Source of the DNA: an uncultured Alphaproteobacteria bacterium
GTDB lineage: Bacteria > Pseudomonadota > Alphaproteobacteria > Rhodobacterales > Rhodobacteraceae
DNA: 64,000 nt
Direction: 5' to 3'
Assembly (NCBI GenBank): GCA_902537215.1
Contig: CACBAM010000011.1
Span: 1 to 64,000, forward strand
How positions within the stretch are numbered: position 1 is the first letter of the stretch; every line of letters starts with the position of its first letter. A program made the position numbers and the translations under genes. This document shows positions 1 to 8,257 of the stretch, in pieces. Under the pieces are notes generated by a model. It was not told the origin of the DNA. It made no database searches and was given only the letters and a program-made list of their open reading frames with translations.

Positions 1-1
1 A

Positions 2-151
2 GAAAAATGGAAAACTTGTGACGATTTTGACAAAGAGATTGAAATTATTGAAAACGACTCTAATACTAGCGTTAGAGAATTTGTTTTTGAACTTAACAAC
101 ATAAGAAATTATTTTAAAGAAACATATTATCAAAAAAGGATAAAAAACTAG
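2..151 (+). CDS. C-terminal fragment of an unidentified protein (truncated by window start)
   Basis: An open frame runs from the window edge to a TAG at 149-151 and gives the last 49 residues of a charged protein rich in Asp, Glu, Asn and Lys. No motif is recognisable. The stop is followed immediately by the GGAG ribosome site of trxA, so the two genes are probably co-transcribed. In several alphaproteobacteria the gene before trxA is addA (double-strand-break repair nuclease-helicase), but the visible tail shows nothing that confirms this. Confidence 0.6.
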   Translation, partial: EKWKTCDDFDKEIEIIENDSNTSVREFVFELNNIRNYFKETYYQKRIKN

Positions 152-160
152 GAGTAAACC

Positions 161-481
161 ATGGCAACATTTAACGTAACGGATGAGACTTTTGAAGAGC
201 AAGTGATAAAGAGCTCGGTTCCTGTAGTGATTGATTTTTGGGCGGAGTGGTGCGGGCCATGTAAACAAATAGGACCAGCTTTGGAAGAGTTGTCTGAGGA
301 ATATGGAGAAAAAATAAAGATTGCAAAAATAAATGTTGATGAAAACCCAAATAGTCCAAGCAAATTAGGTGTTAGAGGTATTCCGGCACTCTTTATATTT
401 AAAGATGGAGAAATGATCTCATCTAAAATTGGGGCTGCACCTAAGACAGATTTAAAAAACTGGATTGACGAAAGCACCTAG
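161..481 (+). CDS. trxA: Thioredoxin
   Basis: Cytoplasmic dithiol reductant of 106 residues, the normal length for TrxA. The active site WCGPCK is at residues 30-35 with the redox cysteines at 31 and 34, and the cis-proline of the fold is Pro75 in GIPALF. The start is supported by GGAG at 151-154, six bases upstream of the ATG. The gene follows closely on an upstream partial ORF and converges on folC, overlapping its stop codon by four bases. The single-domain length and absence of a signal peptide separate it from membrane-tethered or periplasmic thioredoxin-like proteins. Confidence 0.96.
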   Translation: MATFNVTDETFEEQVIKSSVPVVIDFWAEWCGPCKQIGPALEELSEEYGEKIKIAKINVDENPNSPSKLGVRGIPALFIFKDGEMISSKIGAAPKTDLKNWIDEST

Positions 482-1782
482 ATTTCAACCCCATTTTCTT
501 TCAAAGCTTGTCCTGCCAGGTATAAGGAACCACAGATTAAAATTGAAACTTGTGGGGCTAAACCTCCATCTTGGGAACAAATATTTTTAATAGCATCTCG
601 AATGTTATGCGCTGAATAGATTTTTTTCCAACCTACTTCTTTGGCACTTGAGACGGCCTCAATTTTAATCAGTGATGAGGGTTGATTATCAATTTCAACT
701 ATACTCAGAGATGAGGCTACTGCCACTAAGTTTCTTAGAAAAGATCTATGATCTTTATGTTCAAGGCAACCAAAAATTATATGGAGGTTTTTTTTATTTA
801 TAAAACCCACACTCTTACTTAATTGAATGCTAGCGTCTTCATTATGGCCTCCATCGATCCATAATGTGTTATTAATGTTATAGTTTTTTATCAATTCATA
901 TAGACTTCCGTTATTAATCTCTTGGAGCCTAGCTGGCCAGTAAGTAGACGTTAACCCCTCACATATGTGTTTTTTGGGGACCTTTAAATAATTAAGTGTA
1001 GAAATAGCGGTCATTGCATTGCTGATTTGGTGTTTGCCAATTAAGTTAGGAAAAGGATATTCGATACTTTTTTTGCTGCGTTTTTGAATAATAGACTTCC
1101 TTGAACTAGAAACGGTGAAACTTTCCGCCGACCAGATAACACTACTATTATTTGATACACATTTTGCATAAAGTACTCGTTTTACTATTTTAGATTGGTT
1201 GGAAATTATAGTAGGAGTGTTTTTCTTAATTATACCAGCTTTAGCGGCAGCAATCTTTTTTATTGAATCTCCCAAATACTCCTTATGATCGAAGGATATT
1301 GGAGTAATAATTGAGGCTACAGGGTTTTGAACAACGTTAGTAGCATCAAACTCTCCGCCCAGTCCAACCTCTAAAAGTGTATAGTCAGCAGATGCTCTTG
1401 AAAATGCAAGAAAAGCAGCACAGGTAGTTATTTCAAAAAATGTTATTGGCTGAGAGTTATTTACCTTTTCGCATTCATTAAGAACTTCTTTAAACCCGTC
1501 TTCACTTATTCTTTTATCCGCTATCTCTATTCTCTCATTAAAGCTCACCAAATGTGGTGAAGTATAGGTATGTGTCCTAAACCCACTTCTTTGCAAACCG
1601 GCTTTAATCATAGCAATAGTCGAACCTTTTCCATTAGTTCCAGCGACATGTATCACAGGAGGTATCGACTTTTCGGGATTGCCCAATTTCCTCAAAAGTC
1701 TTCTTACTCTGTCTAATTTAAGATCGATTATTTTGGGGTGAAGTAGTTCCAGCCTTTTAAGAATCTCGTCCATTAGGCCCAT
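478..1782 (-). CDS. folC: Bifunctional folylpolyglutamate synthase / dihydrofolate synthase
   Basis: ATP-dependent Mur-ligase-family enzyme that adds glutamate to dihydropteroate and to reduced folates. The 434-residue protein has the P-loop GTNGKGST at residues 48-55, the central-domain [12 protein letters not shown] region near 138-149 and the C-terminal DGGHNEDA motif at 310-316, all typical of FolC. Its ATG lies inside the 3' end of accD (26-base overlap), which implies co-transcription and translational coupling. The accD-folC order is common in alphaproteobacteria. It converges on trxA. Confidence 0.95.
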   Translation of the reverse strand: MGLMDEILKRLELLHPKIIDLKLDRVRRLLRKLGNPEKSIPPVIHVAGTNGKGSTIAMIKAGLQRSGFRTHTYTSPHLVSFNERIEIADKRISEDGFKEVLNECEKVNNSQPITFFEITTCAAFLAFSRASADYTLLEVGLGGEFDATNVVQNPVASIITPISFDHKEYLGDSIKKIAAAKAGIIKKNTPTIISNQSKIVKRVLYAKCVSNNSSVIWSAESFTVSSSRKSIIQKRSKKSIEYPFPNLIGKHQISNAMTAISTLNYLKVPKKHICEGLTSTYWPARLQEINNGSLYELIKNYNINNTLWIDGGHNEDASIQLSKSVGFINKKNLHIIFGCLEHKDHRSFLRNLVAVASSLSIVEIDNQPSSLIKIEAVSSAKEVGWKKIYSAHNIRDAIKNICSQDGGLAPQVSILICGSLYLAGQALKENGVEI

Positions 1783-2662
1783 CAGACTCTGTAATATTTC
1801 CTCTTATAGGTGGAGGTTGATTTTTTAATAGATATATTAATTTTATCAGCTCTTCTCGCAAAAATTTTCTAGATATCACTTTATCAAGCATTCCGTGGTC
1901 TAACAAATACTCTGATCTCTGAAATCCCTCTGGTAGTCTTTCCCTAATTGTTTGCTCTATCACTCTTGGTCCAGCAAAGCAAATAAGTGCATTTGGTTCG
2001 GCTATTTGCACATCTCCCAGCATTGCATAAGACGCTGTAACTCCTCCAGTTGTTGGGTTTGTTAATACAACTATATAGGGGAGTTTGGCCTCTCTTAGCA
2101 TTTCAATTGCGACTGTTGTTCTGGGCATTTGGATAAGTGATAAAACACTTTCTTGCATTCTGGCACCCCCAGCAGCAGCAAATAAAATAAAGGGAGATTT
2201 ATTTTTCACTGCTCTTTTTACCCCTTCTAAAATTGCGTTTCCTACGGCCATACCCATGGAGCCTCCCATGAACTTAAAGTCTTGACAGGCTATTATCGTT
2301 TTCATGCCTCCTAATTGACCCTCAGAAATTGAAATTGCTTCCTTTTGACCAGTACTTCTTTGTGCATCCTTTATTCTATCAGTATATTTTTTTGTATCTT
2401 TAAAATTCAGAGGATCCTGTTCTGGAGCATCATAATCAATCGCCGAGTATAAGCTGTCGTCAAATAATGATCTAAAGCGATCTTCAGGAGACATGTACAT
2501 ATGATAGTTACAACTTGGGCACACATTGAGATTTTGGCTGAATTCTTTATGAAATATCATTGAGTTACAGCTCTCGCATTTAACCCACAAAGTCTCAGAG
2601 CTACCTTTACGTGAAAATATTGCATTGATTTTTGGCCTAACAAAGTTAGAAATCCAATTCAT
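1757..2662 (-). CDS. accD: Acetyl-CoA carboxylase carboxyltransferase subunit beta
   Basis: Beta subunit of the carboxyltransferase that moves CO2 from carboxybiotin to acetyl-CoA, the committed step of fatty-acid synthesis. It has an N-terminal four-cysteine zinc ribbon (Cys29, Cys32, Cys48, Cys51), then the crotonase-like carboxyltransferase core with GGSMG and AAAGGARMQE motifs. At 301 residues it is the usual length. It is the first gene of an accD-folC transcript. The upstream gap of about 135 bases to the divergent lipoprotein gene must hold both promoters. Confidence 0.96.
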   Translation of the reverse strand: MNWISNFVRPKINAIFSRKGSSETLWVKCESCNSMIFHKEFSQNLNVCPSCNYHMYMSPEDRFRSLFDDSLYSAIDYDAPEQDPLNFKDTKKYTDRIKDAQRSTGQKEAISISEGQLGGMKTIIACQDFKFMGGSMGMAVGNAILEGVKRAVKNKSPFILFAAAGGARMQESVLSLIQMPRTTVAIEMLREAKLPYIVVLTNPTTGGVTASYAMLGDVQIAEPNALICFAGPRVIEQTIRERLPEGFQRSEYLLDHGMLDKVISRKFLREELIKLIYLLKNQPPPIRGNITESDGPNGRDS

Positions 2663-2797
2663 TTTATATACCAGTTTTTTTTATATAATCACTATTGCTA
2701 AACTAAAAAATAAGATTATACAAAATAAAAATTAACCAGTTGTTTTTTCTAGGATAAATACTGGGTACAATTAACTAATTATATTGGAGATTTGGTC

Positions 2798-3400
2798 TTG
2801 AAAAATTTAAGCAGAATGCTCGGAGGTTTTTATCTCATGCTGTTTTTGAGTGGCTGCTTATCGATTGGATCAGGACCACTGACAAATTCTATTTCTATAC
2901 CTGCAAGTCAGTCTAAGGTAAAACATAAACTTCCGAGAGGTTTTTGTTTGGATCGAAGCGCTAATAACTCCACTGGGTTGCGAGAGACATTGGTGGTAAC
3001 AAACTGTATAGAAGTAAATAATGGTGATAAACTATATTTTAGTCGCAGACCAGTGGACACTATAGTTAATATCACATTCACCCAGTCGAGAGTTCCAAAA
3101 AATATTTCTCAAAAAAAATATTTATCCGAAATTGCTGATAAAATCGAAATTAAGAAATTTACTGCTGCATTTAGCAATAAGAAGCTGATATATGGTGGAA
3201 AGAAGTTAAAAAATAAATTTTTCTATGTGAACTTTCAGATGGTTAGTGCCTCAAAACGAAAAGAGTTTGTAAGAAAATATCTTTTCTTGGTAGATAACAA
3301 AGTGGTAGTAATGACAATCGTATCTTATCACAAGCCCAGGAAAAGTACATACTCTTCATTTGAGAGCTTTATTAAAAAATTAAACAAACTTAGTTCTTAA
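2798..3400 (+). CDS. Putative lipoprotein of unknown function
   Basis: A 200-residue exported protein. The N-terminus has a short positive region, a hydrophobic stretch and a lipobox LSGC, with Cys20 as the predicted lipidated residue. The start chosen is the TTG at 2798: GGAG at 2786-2789 sits eight bases upstream, whereas an earlier in-frame TTG at 2792 is too close. The mature part is basic and soluble-looking, with no transmembrane segment and no family I recognise. It converges on pip, overlapping by 11 bases. It is probably an envelope protein, but the function is unknown. Confidence 0.7.
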   Translation: MKNLSRMLGGFYLMLFLSGCLSIGSGPLTNSISIPASQSKVKHKLPRGFCLDRSANNSTGLRETLVVTNCIEVNNGDKLYFSRRPVDTIVNITFTQSRVPKNISQKKYLSEIADKIEIKKFTAAFSNKKLIYGGKKLKNKFFYVNFQMVSASKRKEFVRKYLFLVDNKVVVMTIVSYHKPRKSTYSSFESFIKKLNKLSS

Positions 3401-4367
3401 ATTGTTCGGTTGCTTTTACCAAAGCAGCAGTAATTCCTGGCTCAGACATTGCATGACCTGCTTTTGAAACCATAACTAAATTCGAATTTGGCCATAATCT
3501 GTGAATTAACTCAGCTGTTCCAGGAGGACAGATCATGTCATATCGTCCTTGAACTATTATCGATGGTATGTCCGATATCTTATGCATATTGTCTCTAATT
3601 TGTTGTGATTTGCTTAAAAATCCACGGTTCTTAAAATAATGGTTTTCAATCCTCGCAAAAGCTCTTGCATAATCAGTTGAGGGACTAGAACCAAATCCAG
3701 GACTTTCGAGATTAGCAAGAGCATTCTCCCAAGCTGTCCAAGCTCTTGCAAATCGACCTTGTTCTGTAGGGGAAGATCCAAACAATCTTGAGTGATAGCC
3801 TTTAATTATATTTTTCTGCTCTTTTGGGGGGAGCATGTCTCTGAAAGCTCGCCATGCTTCAGGCCAAAACATGCTCGCTCCACCCTCTTTGTAAAACCAG
3901 TCTAGCTCAGATTCGGTCATAGTAAATACTCCTCTGAGGATAATTTTGCTGACCATTTCAGGATGAGTTTGAGCATAAATTAAGGACAGGGCAGCCCCCC
4001 AGCTACCTCCAAACAGAACTAATTTACTTATACCGAGCTTTTTTCTTATAGCCTCCATATCTGATACAAGATGCCATGTAGTGTTGTTGTCCACTGAAGC
4101 ATAGGGTTTTGATCTTCCGCAACCCCTTTGATCAAAAAGAACAATGTAGAATGCATCAGGATCGAAAAACCTACGCATTGTAGGGCTACAGCCGCCACCT
4201 GGTCCGCCATGCACAACCAAAACAGGTATTCCGTTAGGGTTACCGCATTCTTCATAATACACCTTGTGTCCATCACCACTATCAAGAAAACCTTTTCTAA
4301 ATGGTTCTATTTCAGGAAACAAATGGGCTCTTTGTTTGTTGGGTCGGGAAATATTTTGTTCAGGCAT
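3390..4367 (-). CDS. pip: Proline iminopeptidase (alpha/beta hydrolase, peptidase family S33)
   Basis: Cytoplasmic exopeptidase that releases N-terminal proline. The 325-residue protein carries the oxyanion-hole motif HGGPGGG at 53-59, the nucleophile elbow GGSWG with Ser122, and candidates for the rest of the triad at Asp277 and His305 (KAGHAM). Length and motifs fit bacterial Pip of the S33 family. It is divergent from ubiG, a pairing often seen in Rhodobacterales. Substrate range cannot be read from the sequence. Confidence 0.92.
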   Translation of the reverse strand: MPEQNISRPNKQRAHLFPEIEPFRKGFLDSGDGHKVYYEECGNPNGIPVLVVHGGPGGGCSPTMRRFFDPDAFYIVLFDQRGCGRSKPYASVDNNTTWHLVSDMEAIRKKLGISKLVLFGGSWGAALSLIYAQTHPEMVSKIILRGVFTMTESELDWFYKEGGASMFWPEAWRAFRDMLPPKEQKNIIKGYHSRLFGSSPTEQGRFARAWTAWENALANLESPGFGSSPSTDYARAFARIENHYFKNRGFLSKSQQIRDNMHKISDIPSIIVQGRYDMICPPGTAELIHRLWPNSNLVMVSKAGHAMSEPGITAALVKATEQFKN

Positions 4368-4426
4368 TCTTGAGACTTAAAAAAAAAGGTATATATGTAT
4401 TATGCCATGTGTATAGGAACAATTCA

Positions 4427-5170
4427 ATGAAAAGAGCATCATCGATAAATGCGGAAGAAGTTGCAAAGTTTGAGAAATTAGCAAACGAATGGTGGGATGC
4501 AGAGGGTAAGTTCAAACCACTTCATATGTTGAACCCATGTAGATTAGAATTTATAACAGACCTCTTATCTCTTCATTTTAAAAGAAATATGGTGCTAGAA
4601 AAAGAGCCTTTGAAAGGAGTTAAAGTTTTAGATATAGGTTGCGGCGGCGGATTGTTGTGCGAGCCAATGGCGAGAATGGGGGCAGATGTCCTTGGTATTG
4701 ATGTAGTGGAAAAAAATATTAAGGTTGCATCGTTGCATGCAAAAAAGATGAATATTGACATAAAATATCGCCATATTTCTGCGGAAGATCTCTTAAGAGA
4801 GAAGACGGCATTCGATGTGATTCTCAATATGGAAGTCATTGAGCATGTAGAAAACCCAGGTTTTTTTATAGAGATGTGCTCAAATCTTCTTAATAGCGGT
4901 GGCCTAATGTTTTGTTCAACAATAAATAAGAATTTAAAAAGTTATGTTTTCGCGATTCTGGGTGCTGAATATGTAATGCAGTGGCTACCAAAAGGAACGC
5001 ACGATTGGAATAAATTCATCAAACCAAATGAATTAAAAAAGTTATTTTTTAATTCCGGTCTAAAAGTAAAAGACACAAAAGGGTTTGTATTTAATCCAAT
5101 ATCTTGGGGATGGGAACTATCAAAAAGCGACTTTACAGTCAATTACGCAGTTTGTGCTATAAAATTATAA
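4427..5170 (+). CDS. ubiG: Ubiquinone biosynthesis O-methyltransferase
   Basis: SAM-dependent enzyme for both O-methylations of the ubiquinone ring. From the ATG at 4427 the protein has 247 residues, matching the family. The frame is open further upstream to 4301, but that extension overlaps pip on the other strand and does not look like UbiG. The N-terminal FEKLANEWWDAEGKFKPLH region is diagnostic, and SAM motif I, LDIGCGGG, is at about 68-75. It supplies the quinone used by the cytochrome bc1 complex encoded at 20.3-23.0 kb. Confidence 0.94.
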   Translation: MKRASSINAEEVAKFEKLANEWWDAEGKFKPLHMLNPCRLEFITDLLSLHFKRNMVLEKEPLKGVKVLDIGCGGGLLCEPMARMGADVLGIDVVEKNIKVASLHAKKMNIDIKYRHISAEDLLREKTAFDVILNMEVIEHVENPGFFIEMCSNLLNSGGLMFCSTINKNLKSYVFAILGAEYVMQWLPKGTHDWNKFIKPNELKKLFFNSGLKVKDTKGFVFNPISWGWELSKSDFTVNYAVCAIKL

Positions 5171-5171
5171 C

Positions 5172-5876
5172 CTAATCGAGATTAATTACTCTATTCCAGA
5201 GCTCATCTAAAGCATCTATTTCTTCTTGATCAAACTTAGCTAAGTGTTGCCAATACTTACCATTTTCAACAAAGTAATCTAATTTTTCTTCCCACTGGAG
5301 TGCTCTTTTTAGTAACTTGGTGTTAATCCCTCTTGGTGAGCTGTCTTTAGTTATATTCTCTAAACTACTACGTCTAAAAACTAAGTTACTACTAGGCTCT
5401 TTGGAAAGATTGAAAATAGCGCAACCTTGAGATGTAGCAATAGCCTCTAGGCGAGCAGACTTGGCCTTTAAATTTTTTAAAGTTGGGTCTTTTCTAAGAG
5501 GGTCTGGCTTACCTCTTCCATAAAAATGCGTAACCTTCCCATCATAGATCATATCGCAACCTATGTATGCTATCGCTTTGGGTTTGAAATACCCCAAAGC
5601 CCAATATCCGGCGGTAAAAGACATGGTTCCGCCAGAATAAACGAATCCTCCATACTCGTTTTGTATTGGGACATATTGGTTAGAACGTATTAGTTTATTG
5701 TCCTTATTTTTAGTAGGTCTTCTGTTTTCTGGAAAATCATCAGGAAATATACAAAAATCCCAATCATTTCTTATATTCCAAGCGTTATTTATAGCTACTA
5801 TCGCCCCAAAAAGCTCTCTCTTTAAATTTTGAGCCTCTAAAGCGTCTGGGGCGCTTCCAATTATAAGGATAAGCAA
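5172..5876 (-). CDS. Conserved hypothetical protein with a glycosyltransferase-like N-terminus
   Basis: A 234-residue soluble protein starting with IIGSAPDALEAQNL, a glycine-containing strand-loop that resembles the nucleotide-sugar-binding start of sialyltransferase-like or DUF115/MptE-like folds. Further on are NNAW and IAYIGCDMIYD segments of similar character. No catalytic assignment is possible. The start is TTG at 5876, supported by a strong GGAGGT six bases upstream that overlaps the TAG stop of the marR-like gene, so the two genes form a translationally coupled pair. It converges on ubiG with one base between the stops. Confidence 0.65.
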   Translation of the reverse strand: MLILIIGSAPDALEAQNLKRELFGAIVAINNAWNIRNDWDFCIFPDDFPENRRPTKNKDNKLIRSNQYVPIQNEYGGFVYSGGTMSFTAGYWALGYFKPKAIAYIGCDMIYDGKVTHFYGRGKPDPLRKDPTLKNLKAKSARLEAIATSQGCAIFNLSKEPSSNLVFRRSSLENITKDSSPRGINTKLLKRALQWEEKLDYFVENGKYWQHLAKFDQEEIDALDELWNRVINLD

Positions 5877-5887
5877 AAGGGCACCTC

Positions 5888-6340
5888 CTAAACTCTATTT
5901 TTTTCTATTGACTCTCGAAAGGTTCTTAAATCGCCTAATAAACTTTTCTTGGTTAAGTGATCGGTTCCCTGAATTATTTCATCTAATATAGGCTTGATGG
6001 ATTTCATTGCATAATTCCTAGCATCTATTCCACTTTGACTTATTGAAATGCGTTTTTTCCTGGCATCATTCCAGTCAGGGCGAACATGGATGTACCCTAG
6101 TTTTTCTAGTTTGTTTAATGTATTAGTCATAGCTCCTTTAGTAACATGAAAACTTCTTGCCAATTGCAAGGGAGTTTTTTCTGCTTTCGAGCCAGAAAAA
6201 TGATTTAAAACAGAAAAGCTGGATATATTTAAATTCTTAGGTAGAGCATTATCAAGTTTGTTTCGAGCTAATTGTTCTATAGTGGCTATCTCACTTAGTA
6301 GAATTAATAAATTCATATCTTTATTGTTGAATTCTAGCAT
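5888..6340 (-). CDS. MarR-family transcriptional regulator
   Basis: A 150-residue winged-helix dimer-type regulator. The recognition region TPLQLARSFHVTKGAMTNTL (about residues 56-75) and the wing with DWNDARKKRISIS are typical of MarR/SlyA proteins, which usually respond to small aromatic ligands or oxidants. It is the first gene of a two-gene unit with the downstream glycosyltransferase-like gene, and is divergent from the NDUFAF5-like gene. Target genes and ligand are not evident. Confidence 0.85.
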   Translation of the reverse strand: MLEFNNKDMNLLILLSEIATIEQLARNKLDNALPKNLNISSFSVLNHFSGSKAEKTPLQLARSFHVTKGAMTNTLNKLEKLGYIHVRPDWNDARKKRISISQSGIDARNYAMKSIKPILDEIIQGTDHLTKKSLLGDLRTFRESIEKNRV

Positions 6341-6411
6341 AAAAACACGCTAATGGTTGTTTAGAAAAAAGTTGGTATCTTCATCATAAAATATTTTCGG
6401 ATCAACAATCA

Positions 6412-7149
6412 ATGTTATTTGATATAAATCGAGTTAAAGAGAATAAAATCAGATCAAGAGAATCAAGGTCAAGAAGCTTTCTTCTAAGGAGAGTATTCGC
6501 TGATCTTGAAAATCGTATTTTAGATTTACCTCACGCTTGGAGGTGTGGTCTGATCGAAGGATGTAGAAAAGATGACCTGAAAGAGTTAAGCAAAGTTAAT
6601 AAAGTAACCATCTCGGAACTTAGCCACAACACTATTAAAACTCAATCACTTGATTTGTACGCAAATCTAATGCAACTACATTGGTCTAATGATCCATATA
6701 GCGATTTTTTTGAAAAAGTTAAACTTTTAAAATCTGAAGGCCACTTCATGTGCTGCTTATTTGGATCAGAGACGCTCAATGAACTTAGAGATTCTTTCTT
6801 CAAAGCCGAAATGAAATTATTTGGAGCAGCGAGCCCAAGAATTTCTCCATTACCTGAAATACGAGATGTAGGTAATTTGGCTACAAAGGTTGGTCTCAAT
6901 AACTGTATAGTTGATAAAGATATAATTAAGGTCAGTTATAAGAGGATACTAGACTTGTTTTTGGACATTAAAGAAATGGGTGAGACAAACACAATTCTAG
7001 AGCGTCGTAAAAGTTTAACGACCAAAAACCTATTTCAGGAGGTTGAAAAATTTTACTTTAAAAATTTTACAGATAAAAAATCAAAAAAGGATACTCACAC
7101 CATAAGTGCAACTTTTGAAATAATTTTCCTATATGGAAGGAAAGAGTAG
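6412..7149 (+). CDS. NDUFAF5/BioC-like methyltransferase-family protein lacking a visible SAM loop
   Basis: A 245-residue protein with the full series of blocks of the alphaproteobacterial NDUFAF5-like family: LFD at the N-terminus, LHWSNDP, the CLFGSETLNELR block, SPRISPLPEIRDVGNL, EMGETN and a C-terminal ATFEIIFLYG. In mitochondria NDUFAF5 acts in complex I assembly. The glycine-rich SAM motif I expected near residue 50 is not present, a feature I recall from related Rhodobacterales proteins, so catalytic activity is doubtful. It lies upstream of hemH on the same strand, with about 70 bases between. Confidence 0.75.
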   Translation: MLFDINRVKENKIRSRESRSRSFLLRRVFADLENRILDLPHAWRCGLIEGCRKDDLKELSKVNKVTISELSHNTIKTQSLDLYANLMQLHWSNDPYSDFFEKVKLLKSEGHFMCCLFGSETLNELRDSFFKAEMKLFGAASPRISPLPEIRDVGNLATKVGLNNCIVDKDIIKVSYKRILDLFLDIKEMGETNTILERRKSLTTKNLFQEVEKFYFKNFTDKKSKKDTHTISATFEIIFLYGRKE

Positions 7150-7218
7150 AATTAAGATCGAAAATGATTTGATATTTTCAGGGTATAGCTTAGTTAACTC
7201 GTATCGAAAGAAATTGAA

Positions 7219-8256
7219 ATGAATGTAAAAAAGTCAAATATACCAAAAGAACATCCTCAGATTTTAAAACAAAAAGTAGGAGTAATTATTGGTAATCTTG
7301 GTACGCCAGATGCCACAGACTATTGGTCTATGAGAAGATATCTTAAAGAATTTCTTTCTGATAGGAGAGTAATTGACTACTCTCCTTGGGTATGGAAACC
7401 AATATTAAACTTAATTTTGCTTAGACGACCATTCTCCTCTGGTGAGGCATATAAAGAGATTTGGAATAACGAAGAAAATGAAAGTCCACTGCTGACAATT
7501 ACAAAGGCTCAAACAAAAAAACTGAGAGCTAGGTTCGATATAGCTTATGGTGATAAAGTTTTAGTGGATTTCTGTATGAGATACGGAAATCCATCTACAG
7601 ATAGCGTAATAAAAAAATTGGTATCCAAAGGATGTACTAAAATTCTTTTTTTTCCACTTTATCCACAGTATGCAGCTCCAACAACTGCTACTGCTAATGA
7701 TCAAGTATTTAGATCACTAATGAATCTTAATTGGCAGCCTTCTGTTAGAACAGTATCTCCATATTTTGATAACTCTAATTTTATCAATGCCATTTCAGAC
7801 TCCGTAACGACCGCTTATAAAAAGTCAAAAACAAAGCCTGAGCATCTAGTGATATCTTATCATGGCGTTCCCGAAAGATATCTAATGAATGGAGATCCTT
7901 ACCACTGTCAATGCCAAAAAACAACCAGGCTTATTAGGGAAAAGTTAAAATGGAAAGAGAGCGAATTAACAACAGCATTTCAGTCTAAATTTGGTCCCGA
8001 AAAGTGGGTAGGACCAGCTACCGTTGATCTTGTGGCAGATTTAGCGAAATCTGGTAAGAAAAATATAGCGGTCATAGCTCCCTCATTTTCTTCCGATTGT
8101 GTTGAAACGTTAGAAGAAATATGTGGCGAGATTTCAGAAAGTTTTATTGAGGCTGGCGGAAAAAACTTTTTATACATCCCATGTCTTAACGATGAAAAAA
8201 TTCATATTGATATGCTTTTCAAAATAATCAAAAATGAGTTGCTAGGTTGGATATAG
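7219..8256 (+). CDS. hemH: Ferrochelatase
   Basis: Last step of heme synthesis: inserts Fe(II) into protoporphyrin IX. The 345-residue protein has the ISYHGVPERY motif with the metal-binding His215 and the C-terminal SFSSDCVETLEE motif (289-300). NLGTP near residue 26 and YPQYAAPTTA near 148 are also family signatures. It is membrane-associated and works in the same pathway as hemF (17.4 kb), with cytochromes b, c1 and a separate cytochrome c in this window as likely end users. It converges on pnp. Confidence 0.96.
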   Translation: MNVKKSNIPKEHPQILKQKVGVIIGNLGTPDATDYWSMRRYLKEFLSDRRVIDYSPWVWKPILNLILLRRPFSSGEAYKEIWNNEENESPLLTITKAQTKKLRARFDIAYGDKVLVDFCMRYGNPSTDSVIKKLVSKGCTKILFFPLYPQYAAPTTATANDQVFRSLMNLNWQPSVRTVSPYFDNSNFINAISDSVTTAYKKSKTKPEHLVISYHGVPERYLMNGDPYHCQCQKTTRLIREKLKWKESELTTAFQSKFGPEKWVGPATVDLVADLAKSGKKNIAVIAPSFSSDCVETLEEICGEISESFIEAGGKNFLYIPCLNDEKIHIDMLFKIIKNELLGWI

Positions 8257-8257
8257 C

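Noticed and set aside
4301-4426. N-terminal extension of ubiG to 4301
   Set aside because: It overlaps the 5' end of pip on the other strand and has no UbiG similarity; ATG 4427 gives the normal length.
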